A stretch of 64,000 nucleotides of DNA from Kiritimatiellia bacterium. Lineage in GTDB: Bacteria; Verrucomicrobiota; Kiritimatiellia; SLAD01. Position numbers and translations under genes: made by a program. Numbering within the stretch: position 1 is the stretch's first letter; the number at the start of each line of letters is the position of its first letter. A model generated the notes under the pieces. That model saw only the letters and a list, made by a program, of their open reading frames with translations, searched no databases and had not been told where the DNA came from. Where the stretch lies: assembly GCA_007134735.1 (NCBI GenBank), contig SLKG01000037.1, positions 1-64,000 of the forward strand, written 5' to 3'. Shown here in pieces: positions 1 through 8,225 of this stretch.

Positions 1-105
1 CCGATGGAAATACGCCGGCGCCGCCCACCCCGCCACCCGCCCGCCCATTCGACTTCACGCGGACGTTCCGGTAGGGTATGATTTCGACGAGAGGAACGGA
101 TCATC

Positions 106-513
106 ATGACGAAAGGCGCCCGAAAAGCCGACGATCCCGAAGTGCGGGTCGAACTGAATTTCCTGGAGGGACTGAATAACCGCTGTCCCGACGATGCCCG
201 GATCCTGAAAGCCCTTGGCGATCTGTACACGGGCGTCGGGGAGCACCAGAAAGGGCTTGAAGTGGACGAGCGACTGGTCCGTCTGTGTCCCGACGAATCC
301 GGGGTCTGGTACAATCTCGGATGCAGTTACGCGTTGCTTGGGAGGAAAGACGACGCGTTCCGGGCGCTGTTCAAGGCGGTGGAACTCGGTTATGTCGATC
401 ATGACTGGATGTTGCGGGACAAGGACCTGGAATCCATCCGCCGGGACACGCGATTCCGGCAATTGTTGAAGCGCGTCATTTCGGGAGACACTGCTTCGCA
501 GGGTTCCAACTGA
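106..513 (+). CDS. TPR-repeat protein
   Basis: A 135-residue soluble protein made of tetratricopeptide-like helical repeats. Residues about 31-64 (ALGDLYTGVGEHQKGLEVDERLVRL is the core) and 65-98 (WYNLGCSYALLGRKDDAFRALFKAVEL) fit the TPR pattern of paired helices with G/Y/A/L at the packing positions. A third, degenerate unit follows. There is no signal peptide or membrane segment. TPRs are protein-interaction scaffolds, so no enzymatic role can be assigned. The gene starts at ATG with AGAGGAACGG upstream and lies 13 bases before rpiB, so the two are probably cotranscribed. Confidence 0.85.
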   Translation: MTKGARKADDPEVRVELNFLEGLNNRCPDDARILKALGDLYTGVGEHQKGLEVDERLVRLCPDESGVWYNLGCSYALLGRKDDAFRALFKAVELGYVDHDWMLRDKDLESIRRDTRFRQLLKRVISGDTASQGSN

Positions 514-526
514 AGAAGGAAGTGGA

Positions 527-964
527 ATGAAAATTGCGCTGGGCACCGATCACGCCGGATACGAATACAAGGAACGGATCAAACAGCATCTGATCGAGCG
601 CGGGCACGAGGTGGTCGATTTCGGAACCGATTCCGCTGAATCCGCGGATTATCCCGTGTTTGTGCGCCCGGCCGCCGAGGCGGTGGCGAAGGGCGAATGC
701 GACCGGGGCATTGTGCTGGGCGGATCCGGTAACGGCGAAGCCATCACGGCCAACCGGGTCAACGGCATCCGCTGTGCGTTATGCTGGAACCTCGAAACAG
801 CCCGGCTGGCGCGTCAACACAACGACGCCAACATGATCTCCATCGGCGCGCGCACGATCGACCTCGACCTGGCCCTGCAGATCGTGGACACATGGCTGAC
901 CACCGGATTCGAGGGCGGCCGCCACGCCCGCCGCATCCGGATGATTGATGAACCCGGCTCATAG
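527..964 (+). CDS. rpiB: Ribose-5-phosphate isomerase B (actinobacterial-type active site)
   Basis: RpiB/LacAB-family sugar-phosphate isomerase, interconverting ribose 5-phosphate and ribulose 5-phosphate in the pentose phosphate pathway. The N-terminus MKIALGTDHAGYEYKE is the family signature. Residues 65-71 read GGSGNGE. In E. coli RpiB this loop is GCGTG with a catalytic cysteine, whereas the mycobacterial type has GGSGNGE, with Ser (here S67) and a nearby Glu (E71) doing the acid-base work. The later H-N-D-A-N-M-I-S-I-G-A-R stretch is also typical. At 145 residues it is normal length. AAGGAAG precedes the ATG. It follows the TPR gene closely and probably shares its transcript. Confidence 0.95.
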   Translation: MKIALGTDHAGYEYKERIKQHLIERGHEVVDFGTDSAESADYPVFVRPAAEAVAKGECDRGIVLGGSGNGEAITANRVNGIRCALCWNLETARLARQHNDANMISIGARTIDLDLALQIVDTWLTTGFEGGRHARRIRMIDEPGS

Positions 965-1149
965 CCGTGTTCGAAAAGGGTATCGCCCTCTGCTTCCCTT
1001 GGTTTTATCGCGCTGATTATAACGGACGGCGCAGGCGTACTCCTGTCGGAGAATCCTTTATCTTGCCCGGCATATGAATAATTAACTTTCATTGTCGTCA
1101 AAATAGAGACGCAATCGAGAGAGGCAGAGATAATTATAAGGAGCAACCC

Positions 1150-1902
1150 GTGAAAAATATCCATCACGCAATCCTTGCTGGAATCATTCTGGCATCGTCT
1201 TCATTCATGGCGCAAACCGCGTCAGCCGATGCCGGCGAATCGCTCAGGCCGAGTCATCCGCCCCCCGTTGTCGTCGGCGATATGTTTCAGTTCGTGGAGG
1301 GCGCCTGGGCCGAGTATGAGGTTTTGGACAAGGCGGATAACACAACCCACACACTGCGCATGTCCATCCTGGGGCAGGAGCAGGTACGGCGCACGATATT
1401 TTCCCGTCGGCGTGCGTACCGCTGGCTCGAACTGGATGTGCGTGTGCCTGATGAACCCCGGGTGGTGATCAACTATTTAGCGCGTGAAACTTCTGAGGGC
1501 CCGGGCGAACCGCATGAGATGATCCTTCAGATTGAAGACTTCGAGGATCCGATTCGATTGGGTCGGAGGTGGCTGCGGGGCGGCGATGAAGAGGTTGTGG
1601 ATGCCGATTATGAGTGGATCCGCCAGGAAGCGGATGAAGAGATCATCACGCATGGGGATCGTTCGTTCACCGCCTGGCGCGTGCAAGCGGAGGCGGAGGA
1701 TGGGACGACCGTGGAGGCCGTTGTCAGCGAGGAGCTTCCCCCTTTTGGGCTGTACTTCGTGGAAACAGCCGAGCAGCGTATGACCCTGCGCGACTGGGGT
1801 ATGGGGGCTCAGAGCACGATTACCGGAGAGCCGATTGGATTGTCCCGTTGGATCGCGCGTCAAGTACGGGGCCACGGTCAAAAAGACTTGCATGAAAAGT
1901 GA
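1150..1902 (+). CDS. Secreted protein of unknown function
   Basis: A 250-residue protein beginning with GTG, 6 bases after an AAGGAG ribosome site at 1138-1143. Residues 1-26 (K-N-I-H then a hydrophobic run ending in TASA) form a signal peptide, so it is exported. The mature part is rich in beta-strand-like acidic segments (FVEGAWAEYEVLDK, VVINYLARETSEG). It looks like the outer-membrane-lipoprotein or DUF-type beta proteins that measure about 200-250 residues, but no family is recognised. It has its own leader (185 bases from rpiB) and converges on the next minus-strand gene, overlapping its 3' end by about 80 bases. That overlap is real in both frames and unusual. Confidence 0.7.
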   Translation: MKNIHHAILAGIILASSSFMAQTASADAGESLRPSHPPPVVVGDMFQFVEGAWAEYEVLDKADNTTHTLRMSILGQEQVRRTIFSRRRAYRWLELDVRVPDEPRVVINYLARETSEGPGEPHEMILQIEDFEDPIRLGRRWLRGGDEEVVDADYEWIRQEADEEIITHGDRSFTAWRVQAEAEDGTTVEAVVSEELPPFGLYFVETAEQRMTLRDWGMGAQSTITGEPIGLSRWIARQVRGHGQKDLHEK

Positions 1903-2410
1903 TGAAGAACAGGCCCATTTGAAATATGGTCCGCAAGCCCGTGGCTTCCGCTTCGCTCAACGTGATGCCCAGTTTCCGGGCGGTTTCCTCCCCTCCGTTC
2001 TTTTTGGAGAGACGAAGGGAATAGGTCCCGTTTTCGGCATTCCGCTGGAATCCGATCAACGTATTACTGTTCCCCGCGGCATGATACAGGCCGCCCCGTT
2101 TACCTCCCGCTTCCATCGCCCGGCCGTCCAGTACGGTCAGGAATTCACAGACGTCCGTGAAGTCCAGTTTGACGGTGATTTTCGAGCCCCAGTCAAATGT
2201 GGCGGGCTGGCGCCCCTCGGGTGTGCGTCCGGCCACGCTCTTCTGCCGCGCCATTTCCAGAAAGAAGCAGTTGTAGCGATCTCCCGGCGCCCGGTTCATG
2301 CGTAATTCAACACGAACGGCACAACCCGTTCCCTTCGCGTTGGGATGGTAATAACAGATGTTTTCGTTTCTCTTGTACGAATCCGTTTTGTTTGCCGATT
2401 TCTCGTTCAT
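1820..2410 (-). CDS. Protein of unknown function next to ssb; possible nucleic-acid-binding beta domain
   Basis: A 196-residue protein. I start it at the ATG at 2410 (MNEKSANKTD), preceded by AAAGGAAA; the longer upstream frame is REP-type intergenic DNA. It is soluble, with alternating beta-strand-like segments (GCAVRVELRMN, YNCFFLEMARQ, KITVKLDFTDVCEFLTVLDGR, TYSLRLSKK) followed by a C-terminal helix (TGLRTIFQMGLFFITFH). That strand-strand-helix layout resembles small single-stranded-nucleic-acid-binding folds such as Whirly or PC4, but I recognise no signature. The gene lies downstream of ssb on the same strand, which fits a DNA-related job. Its 3' end overlaps the convergent secreted-protein gene. 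Confidence 0.6.
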   Translation of the reverse strand: MNEKSANKTDSYKRNENICYYHPNAKGTGCAVRVELRMNRAPGDRYNCFFLEMARQKSVAGRTPEGRQPATFDWGSKITVKLDFTDVCEFLTVLDGRAMEAGGKRGGLYHAAGNSNTLIGFQRNAENGTYSLRLSKKNGGEETARKLGITLSEAEATGLRTIFQMGLFFITFHASLFDRGPVLDARSNGTIQSALR

Positions 2411-2732
2411 GGTGTTGTTTCCTTTGTGCTCTATGCTGTCTCCATTCATTCTCCGGCGGGTCCGTCCGGCTTCGCTCGGAAGCTGCCCCGTGACCGGGCG
2501 GCCCCGCCTTACCAATTTTAAATCCACCGCGGGCAGGTAGGGCGGTCGCGCTGCGACCGCCGAGCCGGGCTGATTCGGCCTGTCACAACCCATTCTCCGG
2601 CGGGTCCAGCGGCCCCGCCCTACCTGTCCCAGATCCACCGCGAGCAGGCAGGCGCCGGGCGGGTCCCGGATGCGCACCGGGACCGCCCCGACGTCCTCGA
2701 CGCCACGCCAACCGTCGAGGGCCGGACCCGGA
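2411..2732. repeat. Intergenic REP-type GC-rich hairpin cluster
   Basis: The 322 bases between ssb and its downstream neighbour hold no convincing gene. They contain two related arms of a REP-like family: GGCGGGTCC...GGCCCCGCC at about 2455-2511 and again at 2594-2622, with GGTAGGGCGGTCGCG facing TGCGACCGCC near 2538-2561. The same words recur at 51602-51686. Confidence 0.7.
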
Positions 2733-3140
2733 TCAGAACGGGTCGTCATCCCCGTCGACTCCGGTTACCGCCGCGACGGCCTCGCCGTTCCGGTCAGCCG
2801 TTTTCCCGTTCTGCCGGCCGAGGAACTGTACCCGCCGGGCCCGGATGCGAAGTTTGCTTCGATTCTCGCCCTGCTCATTTTTCCACTGGTCCAACTGAAG
2901 ACAGCCTTCGACCATGACCGGTGCGCCTTTCTTCAGATATTGGGCGCAGGTCTCCGCCTGGCGCCCCCAGACCACAATGTCGGCATAACAGGTGCGCTCG
3001 ACCTGTTCCCCGTCCTTGTTCCGGTAAGAATCGTCCACGGCCAGACCCAAATCGGATACAGCCGTTCCAGACGGCGTCTGCCGTACTTCCGGATCCCTCG
3101 TCAGGTTCCCCATCAGGAACACATGGTTCATGGAGCTCAT
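2733..3140 (-). CDS. ssb: Single-stranded DNA-binding protein
   Basis: OB-fold SSB that coats single-stranded DNA in replication, recombination and repair. MNHVFLMGNLTRDPEVRQTPSG is the classic SSB N-terminus and the ADIVVWGRQAETCAQYLKKGAPVMVEGCLQ block matches the core. The tail is acidic and ends D-D-D-P-F, the usual C-terminal motif that recruits partner proteins. I start at ATG 3140 because GGAGGAATA sits 4 bases upstream; a longer in-frame start is not supported. At 135 residues it is slightly short, with little linker. A minus-strand gene of unknown function follows. Confidence 0.95.
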   Translation of the reverse strand: MSSMNHVFLMGNLTRDPEVRQTPSGTAVSDLGLAVDDSYRNKDGEQVERTCYADIVVWGRQAETCAQYLKKGAPVMVEGCLQLDQWKNEQGENRSKLRIRARRVQFLGRQNGKTADRNGEAVAAVTGVDGDDDPF

Positions 3141-3442
3141 GATTATTCCTCCTGTGTTTTTGGTTGTGGTTTCGCGATCGGACATCCGCCCGATATCATG
3201 GCTTCCACACCTATAAAGAAACGGGGCCGGGCGAATTCCGGGGAAAAGTGAAAATAAATTCGGGGAGTGGGGAGGGGGAAGGAGATTAGGATTACGATTA
3301 AGATTATGATTAGGATTGAAAATCCGCCACGCGACACCCGCCACCCGCCACGCGACACGGTATGGGGGGGCGGGATTCAGCGCAATTTGCCCTTCCTTTT
3401 TGGGTACCTGTCCCTATGATTCGATCGAAAAGGAGGGTGTGC
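3141..3442. repeat. Intergenic gap with degenerate word repeats
   Basis: This divergent gap between ssb and the sigma-like gene carries no gene. It contains a run of GATTAGG/GATTACGATTAAG words (3283-3319) followed by CCACGCGACAC / CCACCCGC words (3326-3359). Both types belong to the low-complexity intergenic repeats found throughout the window. The regulatory sequences of both flanking genes must lie here, but I cannot pick out a clear promoter. Confidence 0.7.
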
Positions 3443-4315
3443 ATGGGGATCGATTCTGGTACGAGCGGTGAGGCGGCGTGGCGTGAATGGAAGGCGCAAT
3501 GCGCTCTTGACCTGTGTTCGGAACGCACGGCGGCGCATCTGTGCCGGTTTGGACAGAATCGTTTCCGGCGCTATGTGGAGCGTTGCCTGCCCCAAAGCGG
3601 ACCGGTGCGCGTATCCGGCGATCTTCTCTCCCCGCGCAATGCCTGGCATCGATTTGAAATCCATTTGTGCGTGCATGAGACGCGCGCGGGCAAACGCTAC
3701 AAGGATTGGTTGTTTCAGCGGGCAAACAACATGGGAGCCCATTGGGAGCGGATTGTCGAGGCGGGCGCTTCCGTGCTCATGCGTGATGTGGTGCGCGAAT
3801 ATCTGCGTCATGAACATGCCATCCCATGGATGCGATCGCTTCAGGAACCCGTGGCCGTGGCCAACGGGGCGGTGCTCACCGCGGAGGATTTGCTTCCGGG
3901 AACATTGGATCCGTCCGGCGAAGTCGAGCAGAAGGAAATCCAGGAGGCCGCCGATCGCATGGCGGAAGAAGTACTGGCCGGTCTTGTCCCGCGGGAACGA
4001 GTCGCCCTGGCCGCCCGGGCGTCGGGGATGCCTTTGTCTCATGCCGGTGTTCTGAAAGCCGCCGGGTGCGGGAAGACGGTTCTCTATACAGCGTACCAGA
4101 ATATTTTCAGGAAAATTGCCGTTCGCGTGCGGGAAGAAGCGGAAATCGCCGGGGCCGCCGAACAAACCGTTTTTGCCCTGCATGTTTATGAACAAATAAA
4201 AAAAATGGTTCATTCGGAAATATCTCCGGAATTTCGCATGCGGCATTTCTCTATGGATATGGAAGACGTTTCGGTCCGCCGGGGGAAGGCGGGATACGGA
4301 AGTGTGACATCATGA
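3443..4315 (+). CDS. Sigma-factor-like regulatory protein
   Basis: A 290-residue soluble protein started at ATG 3443, five bases after an AGGAGGG site. Residues about 75-130 (RYKDWLFQRAN...GASVLMRDVVREYLRHE) resemble a region-2-like helical segment. Residues about 200-245 (LAGLVPRERVALAARASGMPLSHAGVLKAAGCGKTVLYTAYQNIFRKIA) read like the helix-turn-helix of sigma-70 region 4, where L-x-x-RER-x-AL-x-x-R-A-x-G is usual. The similarity is by eye only. The stop codon overlaps the next start (ATGA), indicating translational coupling to an unknown partner. It could be an extracytoplasmic-function-like sigma with a cognate regulator, or simply a HTH protein. Confidence 0.6.
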   Translation: MGIDSGTSGEAAWREWKAQCALDLCSERTAAHLCRFGQNRFRRYVERCLPQSGPVRVSGDLLSPRNAWHRFEIHLCVHETRAGKRYKDWLFQRANNMGAHWERIVEAGASVLMRDVVREYLRHEHAIPWMRSLQEPVAVANGAVLTAEDLLPGTLDPSGEVEQKEIQEAADRMAEEVLAGLVPRERVALAARASGMPLSHAGVLKAAGCGKTVLYTAYQNIFRKIAVRVREEAEIAGAAEQTVFALHVYEQIKKMVHSEISPEFRMRHFSMDMEDVSVRRGKAGYGSVTS

Positions 4316-5259
4316 CCCGATGGCCATTTATAAAAGTGACGCCGAGTACGCCGGATCAGCGGGAGCGATTGGCCCGTTGGCTGGACGAATGGGCTCTGGA
4401 CCGCCGGCTGCGCGAGAGCGATGGCGGCGTGGATGATTTCCCTGAGCCCGTTTCTTTCCAGGAAGGCAAGGCCGGGGAGGAGGTCCGGCCGGGCGATATC
4501 CGTTTGTTGTATCCGGGGCAGGAAATCCATGACGGTCCCGCGTATGTCGCGGTAACGGAAGCGGCGGGGGACCTGTATCTGATCATTCCTTTCGGCCGTT
4601 TCGAGGAGCCGGCCACGCCGGAGGAATGGCGCACGGAACGGGACGCTTTCCCCCTTCGCGTTTTGTGCCTGTGGAATGCGCGCGCGTTATCCGCCGATGC
4701 ACTGACCCGAAGTTGGCGGGTGGATTGTCTGACGGCCAGGGAGAAAGAGGATGTGCGGATTTTGAATGAGTGGATGGAGTCGGAACGAGCGTTGCCGTCC
4801 GGTCTGGCGCATGCGGTCGGCCCCCCTCTGGTTCATCCTCTCGACCCGCGGCACGATTACCTGGAAGAGGAAACCGGAAGATTGGATCGCGCGTTGGGAA
4901 AGGATTGGTGGGCGGAGCGTGACGGGTATCCCGCATTGAACGAACCAGACGAATCCGCCCTGTTGCTGGCCGCCGATAAACGGGAAACATACGGCGGGGA
5001 AGCCGCCCGGTACCGGGTGCTTCAAACAGCCCTGCGTCTGCAGGTATTCCGGCCGGAAGGCGATCATTGCCGGGTTCGCATATCCGACCGCGCAGGAGAA
5101 ACGGTTACCGACCTGGACGGCGGCATGTTGTACGGGACGGGGGGGACCGTCTCGGATGTCATCCGCAAGGGTTTAACCCGCGTCCCGGTTTCTTTTCTTG
5201 AATCCACCTTCTGGGTTGTCGATCCGCGCGGACGCCGTTACCGTGTGAAGAGAGCATAG
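4312..5259 (+). CDS. Unknown protein coupled to the sigma-like gene
   Basis: A 315-residue soluble protein without signal peptide or membrane helix. I do not recognise the family. It is rich in Trp, Arg and acidic residues, with a segment SWRVDCLTAREKEDVRILNEW in the middle and a C-terminal beta-rich part (DLDGGMLYGTGGTVSDVIRKGLTRVPVSFLESTFWVVDPRGRRYRV). Its ATG overlaps the stop of the sigma-like gene by four bases, so the two are made together. That suggests a partner role, for example an anti-sigma or effector, but it lacks the membrane helix of classical anti-sigma factors. Confidence 0.6.
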   Translation: MTRWPFIKVTPSTPDQRERLARWLDEWALDRRLRESDGGVDDFPEPVSFQEGKAGEEVRPGDIRLLYPGQEIHDGPAYVAVTEAAGDLYLIIPFGRFEEPATPEEWRTERDAFPLRVLCLWNARALSADALTRSWRVDCLTAREKEDVRILNEWMESERALPSGLAHAVGPPLVHPLDPRHDYLEEETGRLDRALGKDWWAERDGYPALNEPDESALLLAADKRETYGGEAARYRVLQTALRLQVFRPEGDHCRVRISDRAGETVTDLDGGMLYGTGGTVSDVIRKGLTRVPVSFLESTFWVVDPRGRRYRVKRA

Positions 5260-5270
5260 GAAACGTGTGC

Positions 5271-7454
5271 GTGGATATGAAACAGAACACCCAATCTCCG
5301 GAGAAATCCGGTTGCCTGCGCAAAATGGTCCTGTATGCGGTGTTGTTCCTGTTGCTTGCGCTGGCATTGAACAACATTCCCGGCTGGTACACGTTTGATA
5401 CCCTGCGCGAAACCTATGATCGTGACAGCCCGGAAGGCGTTGCGCTGGAAGGGCTTGCATCCGGCCGGTTTCGAGCGGAACTGTTCTTTGAGGAAGCGGC
5501 GGTTCAGCAAATCAGCCGCAGTACCCGTTTCAGCATTCCGGCGGGTTCCACGCTGTACCTGGGCGCACATGTCGAAACGCGCACGGATGAACAGGAAAAC
5601 AAGGTCTCTGTGGTGTTCCGCGATGTGCGGGTCGTATCCGACAAACCAATCACCTATAAATATCGCAATCTGCCCCTCGGGGTTTTCAGAATCCTGGAAT
5701 CCGTACCGGACGATCCGAAACACCGAATCCGCGCACGCGGATGGTATCGCATTCCGGGCGCCTTGTTTCACCTTCGGGATTACGGCCGGGCCCGCGGTCC
5801 GAGGCGCGTGTGGCAGATGCCCACGCGGGCCGAGCTCGTCGCCTCAGCGGAACTGAAGCCTGAACACACGTTTGTATTCGAGGACGCGATTGAATTCAGC
5901 ACTTCGGCACGAGCCGGCGCCATCCATATCGAAGATGCGGTATTCGAGAATGACGAATGGCGGGACGGCCAATTAGCCGTTACGCTACATTTGGGAGACG
6001 TATTGCGGTCCGGAAAGGTCGTGTTATCCGGCGTTCAGGACGGCGAGGCGGCGCTGCATGCCGGCCTTGGGCATCGGGGCGGTACGGGTCCGGAACTGAC
6101 CGCGCACGGCCGCATTTCGCTGTCCGCGGCCACCCTGGACTATGACGATCAAACCGCCACGGCACAGTTGTCCCAGGTGCGCGCCCGTCCTCAAGCCACT
6201 CTTATTCTGGCCGAAGAACGCCGGATTCTCCGGGAAGGCGCGATGGTAGAGCTGTCGGGCCGGGTGGGAGACCTGGTGATTGATAACGATCGGGACCGGA
6301 TTTCCATCCCGCTGTTGGATTTACAACAGCCGTTGTTTTCGGTGCGCCTGGACGATGACCATCCGGTGGCCTACCTGCACATGCCGGAACCGTTGAATGT
6401 GCGGGATTTGAATTGGACACGTACACGCGCGCGCGAAACACTTCGTATAGAGAATGCCGGGATACAGCTGGAACCGCTCGTCTATCGCCTGTGCCCGGAA
6501 GAGGGGGGGGCGGGTTCCGATCTGCGGGGCTCGTTGTGGGCGGGATCGGCGCGAATTACCCGGAGGGACGATCAATGGATCGGGGTGGACCAGGCTCCGG
6601 AATTGGAGCTTGCCGCGGAAGCGGTACGCTTTCATGACGGGGAAATCCTGATTCATCACGGCTCGGTCGACGGCCGGGCCGGTCTGTTGGCGACGCAACA
6701 GCGGGATTTCAGCGCCCGTCTTAAAGAGGCCGAAGTAAGCGCCCGGATCAACCGGGAAGAGCCGGATATGTTCACGTACCAGGGCGAAGCCCGCGCGGAT
6801 GGAGGCGGGGATATCCGTATCGAGGGCCGAACGGATGTCCCGGACCTGACCATTACGGTTGTTGCGAAACCGATGGCGTTTGAGGGCGATCCGGATCATA
6901 CGCGCGTCACGTTGCCGGAACTCACATTTTCGGTATCCGGAGACGATCTATTGGCTTTGCTCCGTGAGGCCTTGGATCAGAATCGCGAACGTATCCGTGA
7001 GGAAACCAGAAGGCGAGGCCGCTTTATACTGGATCTACATGATGTCGAATCGATTGAAGTGGGTGATAATGAAGCCGAGGTGTTCATCCGGGGACGGGTG
7101 CGGATGATGGGCCCGCGGATATGGGGTGAGCGCATTCGGATGACACGGAGTTTTACGGTCGGTTTTATTGCGGAATTTGACCTGCCGACGGCGGGACTGC
7201 TGCATGAAGCAGAACTCGGTGTCCGGGTGGAATCCGTCCGCCATCTGGCTTTCAGGGCGTTACCGGATCCTGTTAACCGAATGCTTCCGTACCTGGTTGA
7301 TTATTTGCATGACGGTCCCATCATCCATGAGCGCCGTTCCTTGGATCAATTCATCAGGGATGTTCCCGAGGGCATTCATGTCCATCACATCCGGTTGCAT
7401 GGAGAGGGCCGTCAACCGGCGGTGGAAGTATCCGGGGAATTCGAAATCAGGTAG
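5271..7454 (+). CDS. Large membrane-anchored envelope protein of unknown function
   Basis: About 727 residues. One transmembrane anchor lies near the N-terminus (MVLYAVLFLLLALALNNIPG), preceded by positive charges, so the bulk is probably periplasmic. The body is a long run of alternating beta segments and repeated motif-like stretches (GEAALHAGLGHRGG, ARITRRDDQWIGV, GEILIHHGSVDGRAG). The architecture recalls AsmA/DUF748-type intermembrane lipid-transfer proteins, but I see no decisive signature. The start is uncertain. GTG 5271 has AGGAAA seven bases upstream; GTG 5265 and ATG 5277 are alternatives. It follows the sigma-like pair by 11 bases and is probably in the same operon. Confidence 0.65.
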   Translation: MDMKQNTQSPEKSGCLRKMVLYAVLFLLLALALNNIPGWYTFDTLRETYDRDSPEGVALEGLASGRFRAELFFEEAAVQQISRSTRFSIPAGSTLYLGAHVETRTDEQENKVSVVFRDVRVVSDKPITYKYRNLPLGVFRILESVPDDPKHRIRARGWYRIPGALFHLRDYGRARGPRRVWQMPTRAELVASAELKPEHTFVFEDAIEFSTSARAGAIHIEDAVFENDEWRDGQLAVTLHLGDVLRSGKVVLSGVQDGEAALHAGLGHRGGTGPELTAHGRISLSAATLDYDDQTATAQLSQVRARPQATLILAEERRILREGAMVELSGRVGDLVIDNDRDRISIPLLDLQQPLFSVRLDDDHPVAYLHMPEPLNVRDLNWTRTRARETLRIENAGIQLEPLVYRLCPEEGGAGSDLRGSLWAGSARITRRDDQWIGVDQAPELELAAEAVRFHDGEILIHHGSVDGRAGLLATQQRDFSARLKEAEVSARINREEPDMFTYQGEARADGGGDIRIEGRTDVPDLTITVVAKPMAFEGDPDHTRVTLPELTFSVSGDDLLALLREALDQNRERIREETRRRGRFILDLHDVESIEVGDNEAEVFIRGRVRMMGPRIWGERIRMTRSFTVGFIAEFDLPTAGLLHEAELGVRVESVRHLAFRALPDPVNRMLPYLVDYLHDGPIIHERRSLDQFIRDVPEGIHVHHIRLHGEGRQPAVEVSGEFEIR

Positions 7455-7508
7455 ACGCCTCGTTGTGCGCCGCGGGAACCGAGCGCGGACCGGGTGATGG
7501 TGCCGCTC

Positions 7509-7552
7509 AAAAAAAAAGAGCGAGTATGGGGCTGTTGCCCCATACCCGCTCC
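7509..7552 (-). terminator. Rho-independent terminator of the RRM gene
   Basis: Read on the minus strand, a strong hairpin (GAGCGGGTATGGGG, six-base loop CAACAG, then CCCCATACTCGCTC) is followed by nine T residues. It begins 14 bases past the stop codon of the RRM gene. Its stem is about 14 pairs with one G-T. Confidence 0.92.
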
Positions 7553-7565
7553 AGTATTTCGCGTA

Positions 7566-7856
7566 TTAGCGACGAAAACCGCCGCCGCGACCGCCGCGCG
7601 GACGATCTTCGCGGGGACGTGCTTCGTTGACGGTCAAGGGACGGCCGTCAACCGATTTCCCATTGAATTCAGCAATCGCCTTGTTAGCTTCTTCCTGGGT
7701 GGACATTTCCACAAACCCGAAACCGCGGGACTTGTTCGTGCCCTTATCCATGATAAGCGTGCAACTGGTTACCTGCCCGACCTCTTCGAACATGCGAAGA
7801 AGATCACCTTCGGTGGTTTCGAACGACAGGTTTCCGACATATAACTTCGTGGCCAT
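7566..7856 (-). CDS. RRM-type glycine-rich RNA-binding protein
   Basis: A 96-residue single-RRM protein like the bacterial cold-inducible Rbp proteins. KLYVGNLS near the N-terminus is RNP2 and SRGFGFVEM is RNP1, with the aromatic residues that stack on RNA. After the domain comes a short Arg/Gly tail (RPREDRPRGGRGGGFRR). It binds RNA in the cytoplasm; partners are unknown. The start at 7856 is chosen because AAGGAAAG lies 9-10 bases upstream and the domain begins at residue 4. It is monocistronic: a strong terminator follows, and a 369-base gene-free region precedes it, suggesting a long, possibly regulatory leader. Confidence 0.95.
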   Translation of the reverse strand: MATKLYVGNLSFETTEGDLLRMFEEVGQVTSCTLIMDKGTNKSRGFGFVEMSTQEEANKAIAEFNGKSVDGRPLTVNEARPREDRPRGGRGGGFRR

Positions 7857-8225
7857 ATAACTACTCTTTCCTTCTGCTGCGGGGGAGGTCTGGTGACCGT
7901 TCCCGACTCGTTCGGGTTTCAGATCATCACCAGCACCGACTACTGCGGGCGACTGACAATCTACCATCTCACGTAAGACCTTCTCTCAACTAGCGGATGC
8001 ACCATACCATTCGCGGTTGGAAGATCAACCGCAAATTAACAATATTTCCGACTGCTCCTTGACGGCATAAAGGCGGCGAGTCTAGACTTTTACGCTTCTT
8101 TTAGGCTTTAGGCGGGTTGGGGCCGGGCCCATGGCCGGGAGAGGGATGGGGCATGACCGGGTTATCGGGATTCCGGAATATCATCCGGGAGCTGAACATC
8201 TTATAGACCACGCGAAGGGAGGGAA
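7857..8225. other. Gene-free 369-base divergent region (leader of the RRM gene)
   Basis: No open reading frame here looks real. On the minus strand it would form the leader of the RRM gene. A 7-bp hairpin (GCGGTTG / CAACCGC, positions 8013-8032) sits about 160 bases upstream of that start. The plus-strand gene at 8226 has AAGGGAGGG just before its ATG. No clear sigma-70 promoter could be chosen. Confidence 0.5.

Noticed and set aside
1-105. Short minus-strand frame covering the TPR gene and the first 100 bases
   Set aside because: Shadow of the TPR gene; the first 105 bases contain only CCACCCGC-type words.
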